39,086 nt of DNA from Kribbella antibiotica. Lineage in GTDB: Bacteria > Actinomycetota > Actinomycetes > Propionibacteriales > Kribbellaceae. The stretch is taken from assembly GCF_004349055.1 (NCBI RefSeq), contig NZ_SMKX01000072.1, forward strand, positions 1 through 39,086, written 5' to 3'. The position numbers and the translations under genes were made by a program. The notes under the pieces were generated by a model. That model saw only the letters and a list, made by a program, of their open reading frames with translations, made no database searches and had not been told where the DNA came from. Of this stretch, positions 1-8,202 are shown piece after piece. Position 1 is the stretch's first letter; each line of letters begins with the position of its first letter.

Positions 1-499
1 CAGGGGCACGCTCTGTCCCCAAGACTCACAGGTCCAGGTAATAGAAGTGCTCACCCACCAGCGGCTTACCAGTCCGAGTCTGCCCGACGGGCGACCCGAT
101 AACTCTTATTAGGTAATTACTTGTTCAAGCCCACCACCCAGCCCACAGACCCCCGACAACAGGACAGCGCAACGACAAAAAAAGGGCCACCAGCGCGGCA
201 GCCGGGCACGGCAGCACCCCACGCCTCCTTGCCAGCGCCTTTCACCACCAGCAAGGGTCACCTTCCAGGCATCCCCACAACCGGCCGCAACCATAGCGAG
301 CACCTCAATCGGCGCGAGCGCGATCACCGACCTCGCCAGTACCTCAACCACCCGCCGGGCCCAGCCAAGCTCTTTATGTAACGCGGCCGCCGCGGCGACC
401 AGCCACAGACAACGTGCCCGGCTTGTCCGGAGCGGCGACCAATCGGAGCAACCAAAGAACACTGGACGCAACATCCAAACTGGACGTAAAGTCCAAAAG
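1..499. other. Gene-poor left edge
   Basis: I find no gene I can support here. A minus-strand frame ending at the TGA on 26-28 reads ...TGKPLVGEHFYYLDL and looks protein-like, but it is open for only about 32 codons and has no start, so it may be the fossil end of a lost gene. The stretch around 100-126 is clearly more AT-rich than its surroundings. The only other structure is the tandem repeat at 461-496, annotated separately. Confidence 0.5.
461..496 (+). promoter_or_regulatory. Tandem 18-bp operator-like repeat before the regulator gene
   Basis: Two adjacent 18-bp units (461-478 and 479-496) match at 15 of 18 positions. Each has the internal dyad GGA(C)-N5-(G)TCC: GGACGCAACATCC in the first, GGACGTAAAGTCC in the second. 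The array ends 3 bases before the ATG at 500, leaving no room for a Shine-Dalgarno sequence. Autoregulation by the adjacent regulator is the simplest reading (inference). GGACGCAAC recurs at 3162-3170, just past the end of the same operon. Confidence 0.55.
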
Positions 500-1123
500 A
501 TGACCCCCGAACAACTCGCCCCGATCGGCGAGGTGCTGGCGCGACTCCTGTCACCCCACGCCGAGGTCGTCCTCCACGACTCAGCAACCGACCAGATCGC
601 CGCAATCTGGAACCCGCTCTCCGGACGAGTCCCCGGCGACCCGTCACTGCTCGGAGAGCTCGACGAGCTCACAGCAACCGCCACAGACGCCTACGGCCCG
701 TACCCGAAAGTGCTGCCAGACGGCCGTCGCCTGTCGAGCGTGAGCGCCGTACTGCGAGACGACACCGGCGAACCGAAATATGTGCTGTGCGTGAATGTCG
801 ACCGCACCGCCTTCGAGTCCGCCAGTCGCCTGCTCGCGGCGTTCGCGGCCCCAATCTCCGCCCAGCCAAAAGCGTTCTTTGAGCACGACTGGACCGAGAA
901 GCTGAATGAGCTCGTGGCCGGCTACGTGCAAGAGCGCGGCGTACCGGTTGAGCGGCTGAGCCGGTCTGACCGCCTAGAGCTGTTGAGTCGGCTGGACAAA
1001 GCCGGGGTGCTCAGTCAGCGCAAGTCGGTACCGGTGGTGGCTCGTGCGCTGCAGGTGTCGCGGTCTGCGCTCTACCAACTGCTTGCCGAGGCCCGGAAGG
1101 AGCCGCATGCCGACCCTGCCTGA
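500..1123 (+). CDS. YheO/DauR-like PAS-HTH transcriptional regulator
   Basis: 207 residues. The first ~120 match the YheO-type PAS domain (segments EVVLHD, IWNPLSGR, PKYVLCVNVD). The last ~60 form a helix-turn-helix of the DauR/YheO type (SDRLELLSRLDKAGVLSQRKSVPVVARALQVSRSALYQLL). Family members sense a small ligand and control neighbouring catabolic genes; Pseudomonas DauR controls D-arginine use through dauBA, where DauB belongs to the ornithine cyclodeaminase family, as does the third gene here. It overlaps the next gene by 17 bp. No ribosome-binding site precedes ATG 500 and a tandem repeat abuts it, so the mRNA may be leaderless; GTG 533 is out of frame. The family call is firm, the ligand unknown. 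Confidence 0.82.
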   Translation: MTPEQLAPIGEVLARLLSPHAEVVLHDSATDQIAAIWNPLSGRVPGDPSLLGELDELTATATDAYGPYPKVLPDGRRLSSVSAVLRDDTGEPKYVLCVNVDRTAFESASRLLAAFAAPISAQPKAFFEHDWTEKLNELVAGYVQERGVPVERLSRSDRLELLSRLDKAGVLSQRKSVPVVARALQVSRSALYQLLAEARKEPHADPA

Positions 1124-2228
1124 TTTCCGGCTGGAGACCCACTTCGCGCGCTGGGAGTTCACTGCGCAATACCACCTGACCGCATCGGACGCGCAGACGC
1201 TCACGATGTCCGAGCTGCTCGCACTGGCCGACGACGACGGTCGTGAGCGCTGGGAGTCGCTCGCGCTCGGCTACACCGAGACGCGCGGACTGCCTGCGCT
1301 GCGGGAGGCCATTGCGGCGACGTACGACGAGGTGCAGCCTGACGACATCCTTTGCTTCGCTGGTGCGGAGGAGGGGATCTATGTCGCGATGCAGACCCTG
1401 CTCGAGCCCACCGACCACCTCGTCGTCCTGACGCCGAATTACCAGGCCGCCGAGACGGTCCCGCTATCGGTCGCCGAGGTGAGCGGAGTCGCGCTGCGGC
1501 CCGAGGATGGCTGGGCACTCGACGTCGACGCGGTCGAGCGCGCACTCCGGCCGAACACGCGGATGGTCTCGGTCAACTTCCCGAACAACCCGACCGGCGC
1601 GGTCCCCTCGCTGACCGAGTGGCGACGGCTGGTGCAGTTGTGTGAAGAGCGCGGCATCATGCTGTTCTCCGACGAGGTCTACCGTGGCCTCGAGAACAAT
1701 CCGTTGCCTCAAGCAACAGATCTGTCCGGTACGGCGCTGTCCCTCAACGTTATGTCGAAGGCGTACGGCCTGCCCGGCCTGCGGATCGGCTGGATCGCCT
1801 GCCGCGACCGCAGCGTGCTCGACAGGCTCGAACGCGCCAAGCACTACACGACGATCTGCAACTCGGCCCCGAGCGAAGTGCTCGCACTGATCGCACTCCG
1901 CGCGCGGGACCAGATCCTGGCGCGCAACCGGGCGATCATCGTCGAGAACCTGCCGCTGTTCACCGAGTTCTTCAACCGCTACCCGGAGCTGTTCGAGTTC
2001 ACCGCTCCAGACGGTGGATGCGTGACCTACCCGCGCTACCTCGGTCCGGACGGTGTCGAGACGATGTCCACCGAGTTGGTCGAGCAGACCGGCGTACTGC
2101 TGTTGCCGGCAAGCATCTACCGCTCTGACCTCACCCCCACGCCGACCGACCGCTTCCGCATCGGTCTCGGACGGCTGAATCCCGGTCCGGCACTCGCTGT
2201 CTGGTCCGAGTGGCTGGATGCCAGATGA
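1107..2228 (+). CDS. PLP-dependent aminotransferase, class I/II fold
   Basis: 373 residues from ATG 1107, chosen because GGAAGGA at 1095-1101 lies 5 bases upstream; an in-frame start at 1044 lies deep inside the regulator gene and lacks one. Fold-type I landmarks are present: NNPTG near residues 160-164, SDEVYRG with the pyridine-binding Asp189 and Tyr192, and the Schiff-base lysine in MSKAYGLPGLRIGW at Lys218. The family moves an amino group between an amino acid and a keto acid. Its partner is an ornithine cyclodeaminase-like enzyme, so a basic or non-standard amino acid is a reasonable substrate guess. Some relatives are labelled capreomycidine synthase, but nothing else here suggests a peptide antibiotic. 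The stop shares ATGA with the next start, implying translational coupling. Confidence 0.88.
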   Translation: MPTLPDFRLETHFARWEFTAQYHLTASDAQTLTMSELLALADDDGRERWESLALGYTETRGLPALREAIAATYDEVQPDDILCFAGAEEGIYVAMQTLLEPTDHLVVLTPNYQAAETVPLSVAEVSGVALRPEDGWALDVDAVERALRPNTRMVSVNFPNNPTGAVPSLTEWRRLVQLCEERGIMLFSDEVYRGLENNPLPQATDLSGTALSLNVMSKAYGLPGLRIGWIACRDRSVLDRLERAKHYTTICNSAPSEVLALIALRARDQILARNRAIIVENLPLFTEFFNRYPELFEFTAPDGGCVTYPRYLGPDGVETMSTELVEQTGVLLLPASIYRSDLTPTPTDRFRIGLGRLNPGPALAVWSEWLDAR

Positions 2229-3124
2229 AGGTGTTCGGGCTGGAGGAGATCAGCGCGGCCGCGAAGCCCGCCGTCGTCTTCGACGCAATGCGGGCCGCAC
2301 TGATCGCTCATGCGGAGGGCCGGACCTCAGTACCGGCGCCGATGGTGCTCGAGTTCCCCCAGTACGCCGGGGATACGCATGTGAAGGCCGGTCACATCGC
2401 CGGTACGCCGTACTTCGCAGTGAAGGTGGCGAGCACGTTCGGCTCCGTCAACAACGGACTGGTGCTCGCAGTGGACGCGACGACTGGCCAGCCGGCCGCA
2501 GTGCTCGCGGACGAGGGAAAACTGACCGCATGGCGTACGGCGGCCGCGGGGGCGCTGATCACCGACGCCATGACGCCGAGTGGGATCGATGAGGTCGCCG
2601 TACTGGGCACTGGTGAGCAGGCGCTGCTGCAGGTGCTGTGGTTGCGCGAACTGCGCCCGGTGAACCGCGTGAAGGTGTGGGGCCGTCGCCCGGAGGCTGT
2701 CGAGCGACTGTGCGCAGCGCTGGCCATAGAAGGTGTGCACGCGACACCGGACGGGCTGACCGGTGCGCCCTGCGTCATCACCACGACTGCTGCGCGTGAG
2801 CCACTTCCGCTGGAAGCGTTCTGGGCTGCTGTGCACATCACCGGGGTCGGAACTGACATGCCGGGAAAGGGCGAGCTGCCGCACGAGGTGTTCGCCCGGG
2901 CGCTCGTCGCCACCGATGACCACGCGCAGTGTCTCCACCACGGCGACTTCGGTAACGCCGTACGCGCCGGCGTGATCAACGAGGACGCGGACATCTCGGT
3001 GGGCGCCGTACTCCGCGACGGACGACCAAGCGGAGAACACTCCCGTTCGGTCGCCGATCTCACTGGGGTCGGAGCCACCGACGCGGGCGTCGCAGCCGCC
3101 GTACTGAGCCAACTGGTTCGTTAA
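2225..3124 (+). CDS. Ornithine cyclodeaminase / mu-crystallin family dehydrogenase
   Basis: 299 residues; the start ATG 2225 overlaps the preceding stop as ATGA, while an in-frame ATG at 2210 would lie inside the previous gene. The N-terminal substrate-binding part carries Lys67 in VKVAS. The Rossmann segment reads VAVLGTGEQALLQ (Gly128-x-Gly130). The family's catalytic acid sits in GVGTDMPGKGELP at Asp211. Members cyclise ornithine to proline or reduce/oxidise imino and amino acids with NAD(P)H. With the aminotransferase and a DauR-like regulator it probably completes a short amino-acid conversion pathway, but substrate and direction cannot be read from the sequence. Confidence 0.85.
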   Translation: MKVFGLEEISAAAKPAVVFDAMRAALIAHAEGRTSVPAPMVLEFPQYAGDTHVKAGHIAGTPYFAVKVASTFGSVNNGLVLAVDATTGQPAAVLADEGKLTAWRTAAAGALITDAMTPSGIDEVAVLGTGEQALLQVLWLRELRPVNRVKVWGRRPEAVERLCAALAIEGVHATPDGLTGAPCVITTTAAREPLPLEAFWAAVHITGVGTDMPGKGELPHEVFARALVATDDHAQCLHHGDFGNAVRAGVINEDADISVGAVLRDGRPSGEHSRSVADLTGVGATDAGVAAAVLSQLVR

Positions 3125-3152
3125 TTGGCATCACCAGGTGCGTAAGTGGTCT

Positions 3153-3171
3153 GGTTGCACAGGACGCAACC
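3153..3171 (+). terminator. Short hairpin after the amino-acid operon
   Basis: GGTTGC (3153-3158) pairs with GCAACC (3166-3171) across a 7-base loop, 28 bases after the stop of the cyclodeaminase-like gene. There is no T-run, so termination is plausible rather than shown. The loop and second arm contain the GGACGCAAC word of the operon's leader repeat. Confidence 0.3.
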
Positions 3172-3265
3172 TCAGCTGCGCAACTTGAGCGGTTTAGTCA
3201 TCTGGGCATGCTGATTCCAGCGCGAACGCGCTCTCACGGAATAGTAACGGACACTTCTGAACTAT

Positions 3266-3275
3266 TGACCGGTCA
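3266..3275. promoter_or_regulatory. 10-bp palindrome upstream of the sugar importer
   Basis: TGACCGGTCA is a perfect palindrome 58 bases before the importer's first start. It overlaps a possible -35 (TTGACC, 3265-3270), with a loose -10 (GATTCT, 3289-3294) 18 bases on. An operator over the promoter is plausible. A weaker dyad, TCATACCAGGGGTGA at 3316-3330, contains the TACCA half-site seen at the GntR operators and overlaps the ribosome-binding site. Confidence 0.35.
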
Positions 3276-3333
3276 GCGAGGACTGCGCGATTCTCAGGGC
3301 TTCTGCAGGACAGGTTCATACCAGGGGTGATCC

Positions 3334-4596
3334 ATGAAGTTCCGTTCGCTTGCCGTGGCTGCTGTCGCGGCCCTGTCCCTCACCGCCATCGCGGCGTGTG
3401 GGTCCGGCGACAAGAACGAAGCAAGTTCCGGACCGAAGACGATCGACGTGTGGCTGATGAAGGGGAGCGTCTCGGACGACTTCCTGAAGCGGTTCACCGA
3501 CGACTTCGCCGCGAAGCACACCGACGTCAAGCTGAACGTCCAGATCCAGGAGTGGAACGGGATCGGCGCCAAGATCATCGGCGCGCTGGCCAGTAAGGAC
3601 GCGCCGGACGTGATCGAGGTCGGCAACACCCAGGTCGCGCAGTACTCGGCCTCCGGTGGTGTCCGGGACCTGACCGACAAGAAGAGCGACCTGCAGGGCG
3701 ACGACTGGATCGAAGGTCTGGCCGGCCCCGGCAAGTACGAGGGCAAGCAGTTCGGCATTCCGTACTACGCGGCGAACCGGGTCGTGGTGTACCGCAAGGA
3801 CCTGTTCGCGGCGGCCGGGGTCAAGACCCCGCCGAAGACCCGCGAGGAGTGGCTGGCGGCGACCGCCAAGCTGAACACCGGCGGCAACCAGGGCATCTAC
3901 CTGCCCGGCCAGAACTTCTACGTGCTGTCCGGCTTCATCTGGGACGAGGGCGGCGACCTGGCGGTTCAGGACGGCGACAAGTGGAAGGGCGCACTGGGTT
4001 CGCCCGAGGCGCTCAAGGGTGTCGAGTTCTACAAGCAGATCCAGGCGCTCGGCAAGGGCCCCAAGGACTCCGACGAGGCCAAGCCGACCCAGACCGACGT
4101 GTTCGCGCAGGGCAAGGTCGCGCAGATGATCGCCGTACCGGGTGCTGCCGAGCTGATCGTCCAGGCGAACCCGGCACTCAAGGACAAGCTGGGCTTCTTC
4201 CCGATCCCGGGCAAGACCGCCGACAAGCCGGGAGCGGTCTTCACCGGTGGCTCGGACCTGATCGTGCCGGAGGCGTCCGACGCTCCGGACGCGGCCTACA
4301 CCTTCATCAAGGAGCTGGCCGGCGAGAAGTGGCAGGTCGACCTGGCCAAGTCGATGAAGTACGTGCCGAACCGCAAGGCGCTGGCGTCCCAGGTCACCGG
4401 TGACGAGGGTACGACGGCGATGTCGGCCGGTGCGGCCAACGGCAAGGCGACGCCGAACTCGCCGAACTGGGCAGCGGTCGAGGCCAAGAACCCGATCAAG
4501 GAGTACCTGACCAAGGTGCTCACCGGCGGTGACCCGGCCGCGGCGGCCGCAGCGGCCGACGCGATCATCACCGAGGCACTGAACAGCGGAAAGTAG
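3334..4596 (+). CDS. Sugar ABC transporter substrate-binding lipoprotein, DasA-like
   Basis: 420 residues. A lipoprotein signal peptide ends LTAIAAC, giving lipidation at Cys22 and anchoring outside the membrane. The mature protein has CUT1 binding-protein hallmarks: DVWLMKGS, a VQIQEWNGIGAKIIGALAS-like stretch, APDVIEVGNTQ, and FGIPYYAANRVVVYRKDLF followed by a tryptophan-containing segment. The early segments resemble Streptomyces DasA, the chitobiose receptor. AGGGGTG before the ATG is the ribosome-binding site. The gene leads a three-gene importer operon with no ATPase, as expected where one shared MsiK-type ATPase serves many importers. A GH16-type glucanase shares the locus, so beta-glucan oligosaccharides are as likely a ligand as chitobiose. 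Confidence 0.88.
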   Translation: MKFRSLAVAAVAALSLTAIAACGSGDKNEASSGPKTIDVWLMKGSVSDDFLKRFTDDFAAKHTDVKLNVQIQEWNGIGAKIIGALASKDAPDVIEVGNTQVAQYSASGGVRDLTDKKSDLQGDDWIEGLAGPGKYEGKQFGIPYYAANRVVVYRKDLFAAAGVKTPPKTREEWLAATAKLNTGGNQGIYLPGQNFYVLSGFIWDEGGDLAVQDGDKWKGALGSPEALKGVEFYKQIQALGKGPKDSDEAKPTQTDVFAQGKVAQMIAVPGAAELIVQANPALKDKLGFFPIPGKTADKPGAVFTGGSDLIVPEASDAPDAAYTFIKELAGEKWQVDLAKSMKYVPNRKALASQVTGDEGTTAMSAGAANGKATPNSPNWAAVEAKNPIKEYLTKVLTGGDPAAAAAAADAIITEALNSGK

Positions 4597-4599
4597 ATC

Positions 4600-5559
4600 G
4601 TGGCTCTCGCTCAAGCCGAGCGGACCGCCCCCGCCACCCCAGCCGAGAAACCTTCGGCTGGGGCCCGGCGGGGGCGCCCGCGTGTGCTCCCTTACCTGCT
4701 CATCGCGCCAACCATCCTGGGTATGGCGTACCTGCTGCTCTACCCGCTGATCCGCAACCTGATCATCTCGTTCCAGAAGTTCGGGATCGCGCAGCTGATC
4801 CGGGGCGGTGCCGATTTCGTCGGCATCGACAACTACCAGGCGATCTTCACCGACAACAAGTTCTGGGCAGTGGTCGGCCGGACCTTCGCCTTCACCGCCA
4901 TCAACGTTGTCCTGATCATGGTGCTGGCCACTCTGGTCGCCCTGCTGATCGATGCCCTGGGCAAGTGGATGCGCTTCCTCGTGATGGGCGGCCTGGTGCT
5001 GGCCTGGGCGATTCCGGTGCTGGCGGCAACGACCGTGTTCCAGTGGTTGTTCCAGTCCCAGCTCGGCGTCGTCAACTGGGTGCTCGTCCAGCTCGGCTTC
5101 ACCCAGTTCGAGGGCTATGCGTGGTTCGCCGACGGTACGTCGACGTTCGCGATCATCGTGATCATGATCGTCTGGCAGTCGGTGCCGTTCGCGGCGCTGA
5201 CCCTGTACGCCGCGATCACCACGGTGCCGAAGGAGATCTACGAGTCGGCGTCGATGGACGGCGCCGGCCCGATCCGGATGTTCGGCCTGATCACCTTCCC
5301 GATCCTGCGGCCGATGTTCGGGCTGATCCTGTGCCTGGAGGTGATCTGGGTCTTCAAGAGCTTCGTGCAGATCTGGGTGATCAGCCAGGGCGGACCGGGT
5401 GACGCCACGCTGACCCTGCCGGTCTACGCCTACCAGATCGCGCAGTCGCTGAACCGGTACGACCTCGGTGCGGCCATCTCGATGGTCACCGTGCTGCTGC
5501 TGACCGTCGTACTGCTTGCCTACTTCCGGCAGCTGTTCAAGGAAGAAGGCGAACTGTGA
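4600..5559 (+). CDS. Sugar ABC transporter permease, MalF/DasB type
   Basis: 319 residues, GTG start 3 bases after the receptor gene's stop. About 30 polar, proline- and arginine-rich residues precede six predicted membrane helices (first near VLPYLLIAPTILGMAYLLLYPL). The EAA loop that contacts the ATPase reads ESASMDGAGPIRMFGLITFPILRP, in the usual place before the last two helices. Length and layout fit the first permease of CUT1 importers. It overlaps the next gene by 4 bp (GTGA), so both halves of the pore are translationally coupled. Confidence 0.9.
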   Translation: MALAQAERTAPATPAEKPSAGARRGRPRVLPYLLIAPTILGMAYLLLYPLIRNLIISFQKFGIAQLIRGGADFVGIDNYQAIFTDNKFWAVVGRTFAFTAINVVLIMVLATLVALLIDALGKWMRFLVMGGLVLAWAIPVLAATTVFQWLFQSQLGVVNWVLVQLGFTQFEGYAWFADGTSTFAIIVIMIVWQSVPFAALTLYAAITTVPKEIYESASMDGAGPIRMFGLITFPILRPMFGLILCLEVIWVFKSFVQIWVISQGGPGDATLTLPVYAYQIAQSLNRYDLGAAISMVTVLLLTVVLLAYFRQLFKEEGEL

Positions 5560-6380
5560 AGCCGAAGCGGATCGTCCTCAACCTCATCGCGCTGGGTGTC
5601 TTCGCCTTCGCGGTCTTCCCGGTCTACTGGATGATCCTGACGGCCTTCAAGCCGACCAAGGACATCCAGGCCGAAACCCCGTCGTTCTTCCCGACGAACA
5701 TCACCTTCAGCCACTTCAGTACGGCGATCCATGCCGACGGCTTCTGGTTGTTCTGGCGGAACTCGGCGTTCGTCGCGATCTCCGGCGTACTGCTCGCCCT
5801 GATCGTCGCGTGCCTGGCGGCGTACTCGGTCGCCCGGCTGAAGTGGAAGGGCCGGCAGGCGTTCATCGTGATGGTGTTCGTCGCGCAGATGACGCCGTGG
5901 GAAGCACTGCTGATCCCGATGTACGTGATCTCGCGGGACACCGACATGCTCGACAAGCTGCCGATGCTGACGCTGATCTACTTCATGATGACGCTGCCGT
6001 TCACGATCGTGACCCTGCGCGGCTTCCTGAACGCGATCCCGCCGGACCTCGAAGAGGCGGCGCAGGTCGACGGGTGCAACCAGTTCCAGGCGTTCCGGCG
6101 GATCGTCTTCCCGCTGCTCGCGCCGGGGCTGCTGTCCACGTCGCTGTTCGGGTTCATCACTGCGTGGAACGAGTTCGCGTTCGCGAACCTGCTGATCATC
6201 AAGGAGCAGAACCAGCGCACGCTGCCGGTCTGGCTCTCGTCGTTCAGCAACACCTTCGGCACCGACTGGGGCGCGACGATGGCCGCGGCCACGCTGTTCA
6301 TGCTCCCGGTCCTGCTGATCTTCCTGGTCCTCCAGGGCCGCGTCACCTCGGGTGTCGCCGCCGGAGCAGTGAAGGGCTAG
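5556..6380 (+). CDS. Sugar ABC transporter permease, MalG/DasC type
   Basis: 274 residues from GTG 5556. Six predicted membrane helices begin at IVLNLIALGVFAFAVFPVYWMILTAF. The EAA loop reads LEEAAQVDGCNQFQAFRRIVFPLLAPG, and the conserved FGFITAWNEFAFA segment of MalG-type permeases follows. It pairs with the upstream permease. Its stop (6378-6380) directly abuts the stop of the leftward GntR gene at 6381, with no spacer, so no separate terminator can fit between the two. Confidence 0.9.
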   Translation: MKPKRIVLNLIALGVFAFAVFPVYWMILTAFKPTKDIQAETPSFFPTNITFSHFSTAIHADGFWLFWRNSAFVAISGVLLALIVACLAAYSVARLKWKGRQAFIVMVFVAQMTPWEALLIPMYVISRDTDMLDKLPMLTLIYFMMTLPFTIVTLRGFLNAIPPDLEEAAQVDGCNQFQAFRRIVFPLLAPGLLSTSLFGFITAWNEFAFANLLIIKEQNQRTLPVWLSSFSNTFGTDWGATMAAATLFMLPVLLIFLVLQGRVTSGVAAGAVKG

Positions 6381-7082
6381 TCAGTCAAAAGTAAGCCGCG
6401 TCGTGATCCTGTACCGGTCTCCGCGATAGATGGAGCGCGTGTACTCGATCACGGCGCGGTCTGCGTTGCGCGTGGTCCGCTCGAAGAGCAGTGCCGGCGA
6501 ATGCAGTGGCACGGTGAGGATCTCGGCCTCCTGAGCGTCCGTCACGGTCGGCTCAGCCGTCTGTACGGCGTCCTTCGGGGCAACGTCGTACCGCGTGCGA
6601 AGCAGCCCGTACAGCGAACCCAGCTCGAAGTCGCGGCCGGTGATACCGGGGACGAAGACGGCCGGGATCCGGATCTTCTCGACACACATCGGCGCGCTGT
6701 CGACCAACCGCAGCCGGACCGCGGTGACCAACTCGTCGCCGGGTGACATCTCCATCCGCTGACCGAGCCGCGCGCCGGCCGGGCCGACCTCGAAGCTGAG
6801 CAGGCGGCTGGGCCACGGTGAGCCCTCGGCCAGTGGTGCCTGGAAGTCGCCGGATGCGGTCGGCTCGAGCGCCTGGTGGATCCGGCGCGCGTTGGTGAAG
6901 GTGCCGCGGCCGTGCTCACGGGTGATCAGGCCGTCGCGGGCCAGATCGTCCAGTGCGGCGCGCAGCGTGGGCCGGGAGACGCCGAGCGACTCGCTCAGCA
7001 TCCGCTCCGAGGGCAGTGGCTCCCCCGGATTCCGCTCCTCGATCAGCCGCAGGAGCTGGTCGCGCGCTTCGGTCCGTCGCAT
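6381..7082 (-). CDS. GntR/HutC-family regulator with UTRA domain, DasR-like
   Basis: 233 residues. The N-terminal winged helix has the GntR signature LPSERMLSESLGVSRPTLRAALDDLARDGLITREHGRGTF. The rest is a UTRA-type sensor domain, recognisable by PALLFERTTRNADRAVIEYTRSIYRGDRYRITTRL. HutC-type members, including DasR and NagR, bind sugar phosphates or other small molecules and repress uptake and hydrolase genes. It is convergent with the importer operon and divergent from the glucanase. A perfect palindrome lies 9 bases upstream of its start and a second dyad is near the glucanase, so it probably represses itself, the glucanase and perhaps the importer. The effector is unknown. Confidence 0.88.
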   Translation of the reverse strand: MRRTEARDQLLRLIEERNPGEPLPSERMLSESLGVSRPTLRAALDDLARDGLITREHGRGTFTNARRIHQALEPTASGDFQAPLAEGSPWPSRLLSFEVGPAGARLGQRMEMSPGDELVTAVRLRLVDSAPMCVEKIRIPAVFVPGITGRDFELGSLYGLLRTRYDVAPKDAVQTAEPTVTDAQEAEILTVPLHSPALLFERTTRNADRAVIEYTRSIYRGDRYRITTRLTFD

Positions 7083-7091
7083 CTCGAAATC

Positions 7092-7104
7092 TTACCAGTG
7101 GTAA
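7092..7104. promoter_or_regulatory. Perfect palindrome, probable GntR operator
   Basis: TTACCAGTGGTAA is a perfect 13-bp palindrome 9 bases upstream of the GntR start. TGGTA/TACCA half-sites are usual for HutC-type regulators, so autoregulation is likely. Confidence 0.65.
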
Positions 7105-7144
7105 ACCCCAGACCGCACTTCCGAACCTGCATTACGCATTGACT

Positions 7145-7158
7145 TTACCAATTGGATA
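7145..7158. promoter_or_regulatory. Second operator-like dyad before the glucanase
   Basis: TTACCAATTGGATA carries the TTACCA half-site of the 7092-7104 palindrome around the self-complementary core CCAATTGG. It lies about 55 bases upstream of the glucanase start, where a repressor would block that promoter. Confidence 0.45.
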
Positions 7159-7212
7159 GACCACCCTCGGTCTCAGATCGCCCTCCCAAGACCCGAAGGT
7201 TGTGAACTTCCG

Positions 7213-8145
7213 ATGACTCGATCGCGCAAAACCCGTATCGTCGCCGCTGCCGTCGTACTGGCCGCTCTGGCCGCCGGGACCGCCACCACGGCCAGCGCCC
7301 GGCCCGACGCGGTCGCCAAGGCGCCCGCCTGTGGCGCGCTCTTCGACGACTTCAACTACTCCTCGCGGACCGACCCGAACTTCACCGGTCACGACTGGAG
7401 CGTTCGCAGCGGCGCCGGTGGCCCGGGTATTCCGAACACCTGGACCGCGGCGAACGTCAGCTTCCCGACCGTCGACGGCCAGAAGTCGCTGCAGCTCAAG
7501 GCTGCCACCAACGGCACCACCGGTGGCACCACCCAGGCGCAGGTCCAGCAGAACAAGTTGCGGTTCTTCGAGGGCACCTATGCGACCCGGTTCAAGTTCA
7601 GTGACACCCCGACCACAGGTAACGACGGCGACCACATCAACCAGACCTTCTACACGATCTCCCCGCTGGACCGCGACTGGGAGCCGACGTACTCGGAGCT
7701 CGACATCTCGGAGTACCTGCCGAACGGCGGCTGGGGTGAGACCGGTCCGGTCAACTTCATCACCAGCTGGAACACCTACCAGGTCGACCCGTTCGACGGC
7801 TGGCGCAAGAGCACCGCGCGCAACTTCAGCCACGCCGGCTGGCGCACCCTCGTCACGGTCGTCGCGGGCGGTCACGTCAAGTACTACATCGACGGTGCGC
7901 TGGCCGCTGACCACACCACCGACGACGCCGGCCACAACGTGTACCCGCGGCGGCCGATGACGCTGAACTACAACCTGTGGTTCATCGACCTGGCTGCCCA
8001 CTCCGGCGGCACCAGCAACTACGTGCAGTCGGCCGACTGGGTCTACTACGCGAAGAACGAAACTTTGACACCTGCCCAGATCACCACACGCGTGAACAAC
8101 TTCCGCTCCGCAGGCACGGTGCACCAGGACAACATTTCCTGCTGA
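7213..8145 (+). CDS. Secreted GH16-type endo-beta-glucanase
   Basis: 310 residues with an N-terminal signal peptide (basic TRSRKTR, hydrophobic core, cut likely after ASA near residue 34). The GH16 active-site pattern ExDxxE appears as ELDISE with Glu162, Asp164 and Glu167, nucleophile and acid/base by analogy. Upstream YATRFKFSDTPTTGNDGDHINQTFYT and downstream aromatic strands fit a jelly-roll glucanase. There is no carbohydrate-binding module. GH16 enzymes cut beta-1,3 or beta-1,3-1,4 glucans, or agar, carrageenan and xyloglucan in other subfamilies; I cannot assign the substrate. Divergence from the GntR gene, with palindromes between, suggests the importer takes up its products. Confidence 0.75.
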   Translation: MTRSRKTRIVAAAVVLAALAAGTATTASARPDAVAKAPACGALFDDFNYSSRTDPNFTGHDWSVRSGAGGPGIPNTWTAANVSFPTVDGQKSLQLKAATNGTTGGTTQAQVQQNKLRFFEGTYATRFKFSDTPTTGNDGDHINQTFYTISPLDRDWEPTYSELDISEYLPNGGWGETGPVNFITSWNTYQVDPFDGWRKSTARNFSHAGWRTLVTVVAGGHVKYYIDGALAADHTTDDAGHNVYPRRPMTLNYNLWFIDLAAHSGGTSNYVQSADWVYYAKNETLTPAQITTRVNNFRSAGTVHQDNISC

Positions 8146-8202
8146 GACAGCTACCGGGTCGCACCATGAGATGGCAGTTTTGCCCATGGACAACCTGTGC
8201 CG

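Noticed and set aside
121..381. 86-residue rightward frame
   Set aside because: Pro/Thr/His-rich translation without domain or ribosome-binding site; typical of an empty GC-rich frame.
109..684. Long leftward frames at the left edge
   Set aside because: They run antisense into the clear regulator gene, have low-complexity Ser/Arg/Trp-rich translations and no recognisable domain.
2327..3112. Long antisense frames over the cyclodeaminase-like gene
   Set aside because: High GC makes the antisense frames open; the plus-strand protein has clear motifs and these do not. The same holds over the importer, the nine-gene array and the metallohydrolase.
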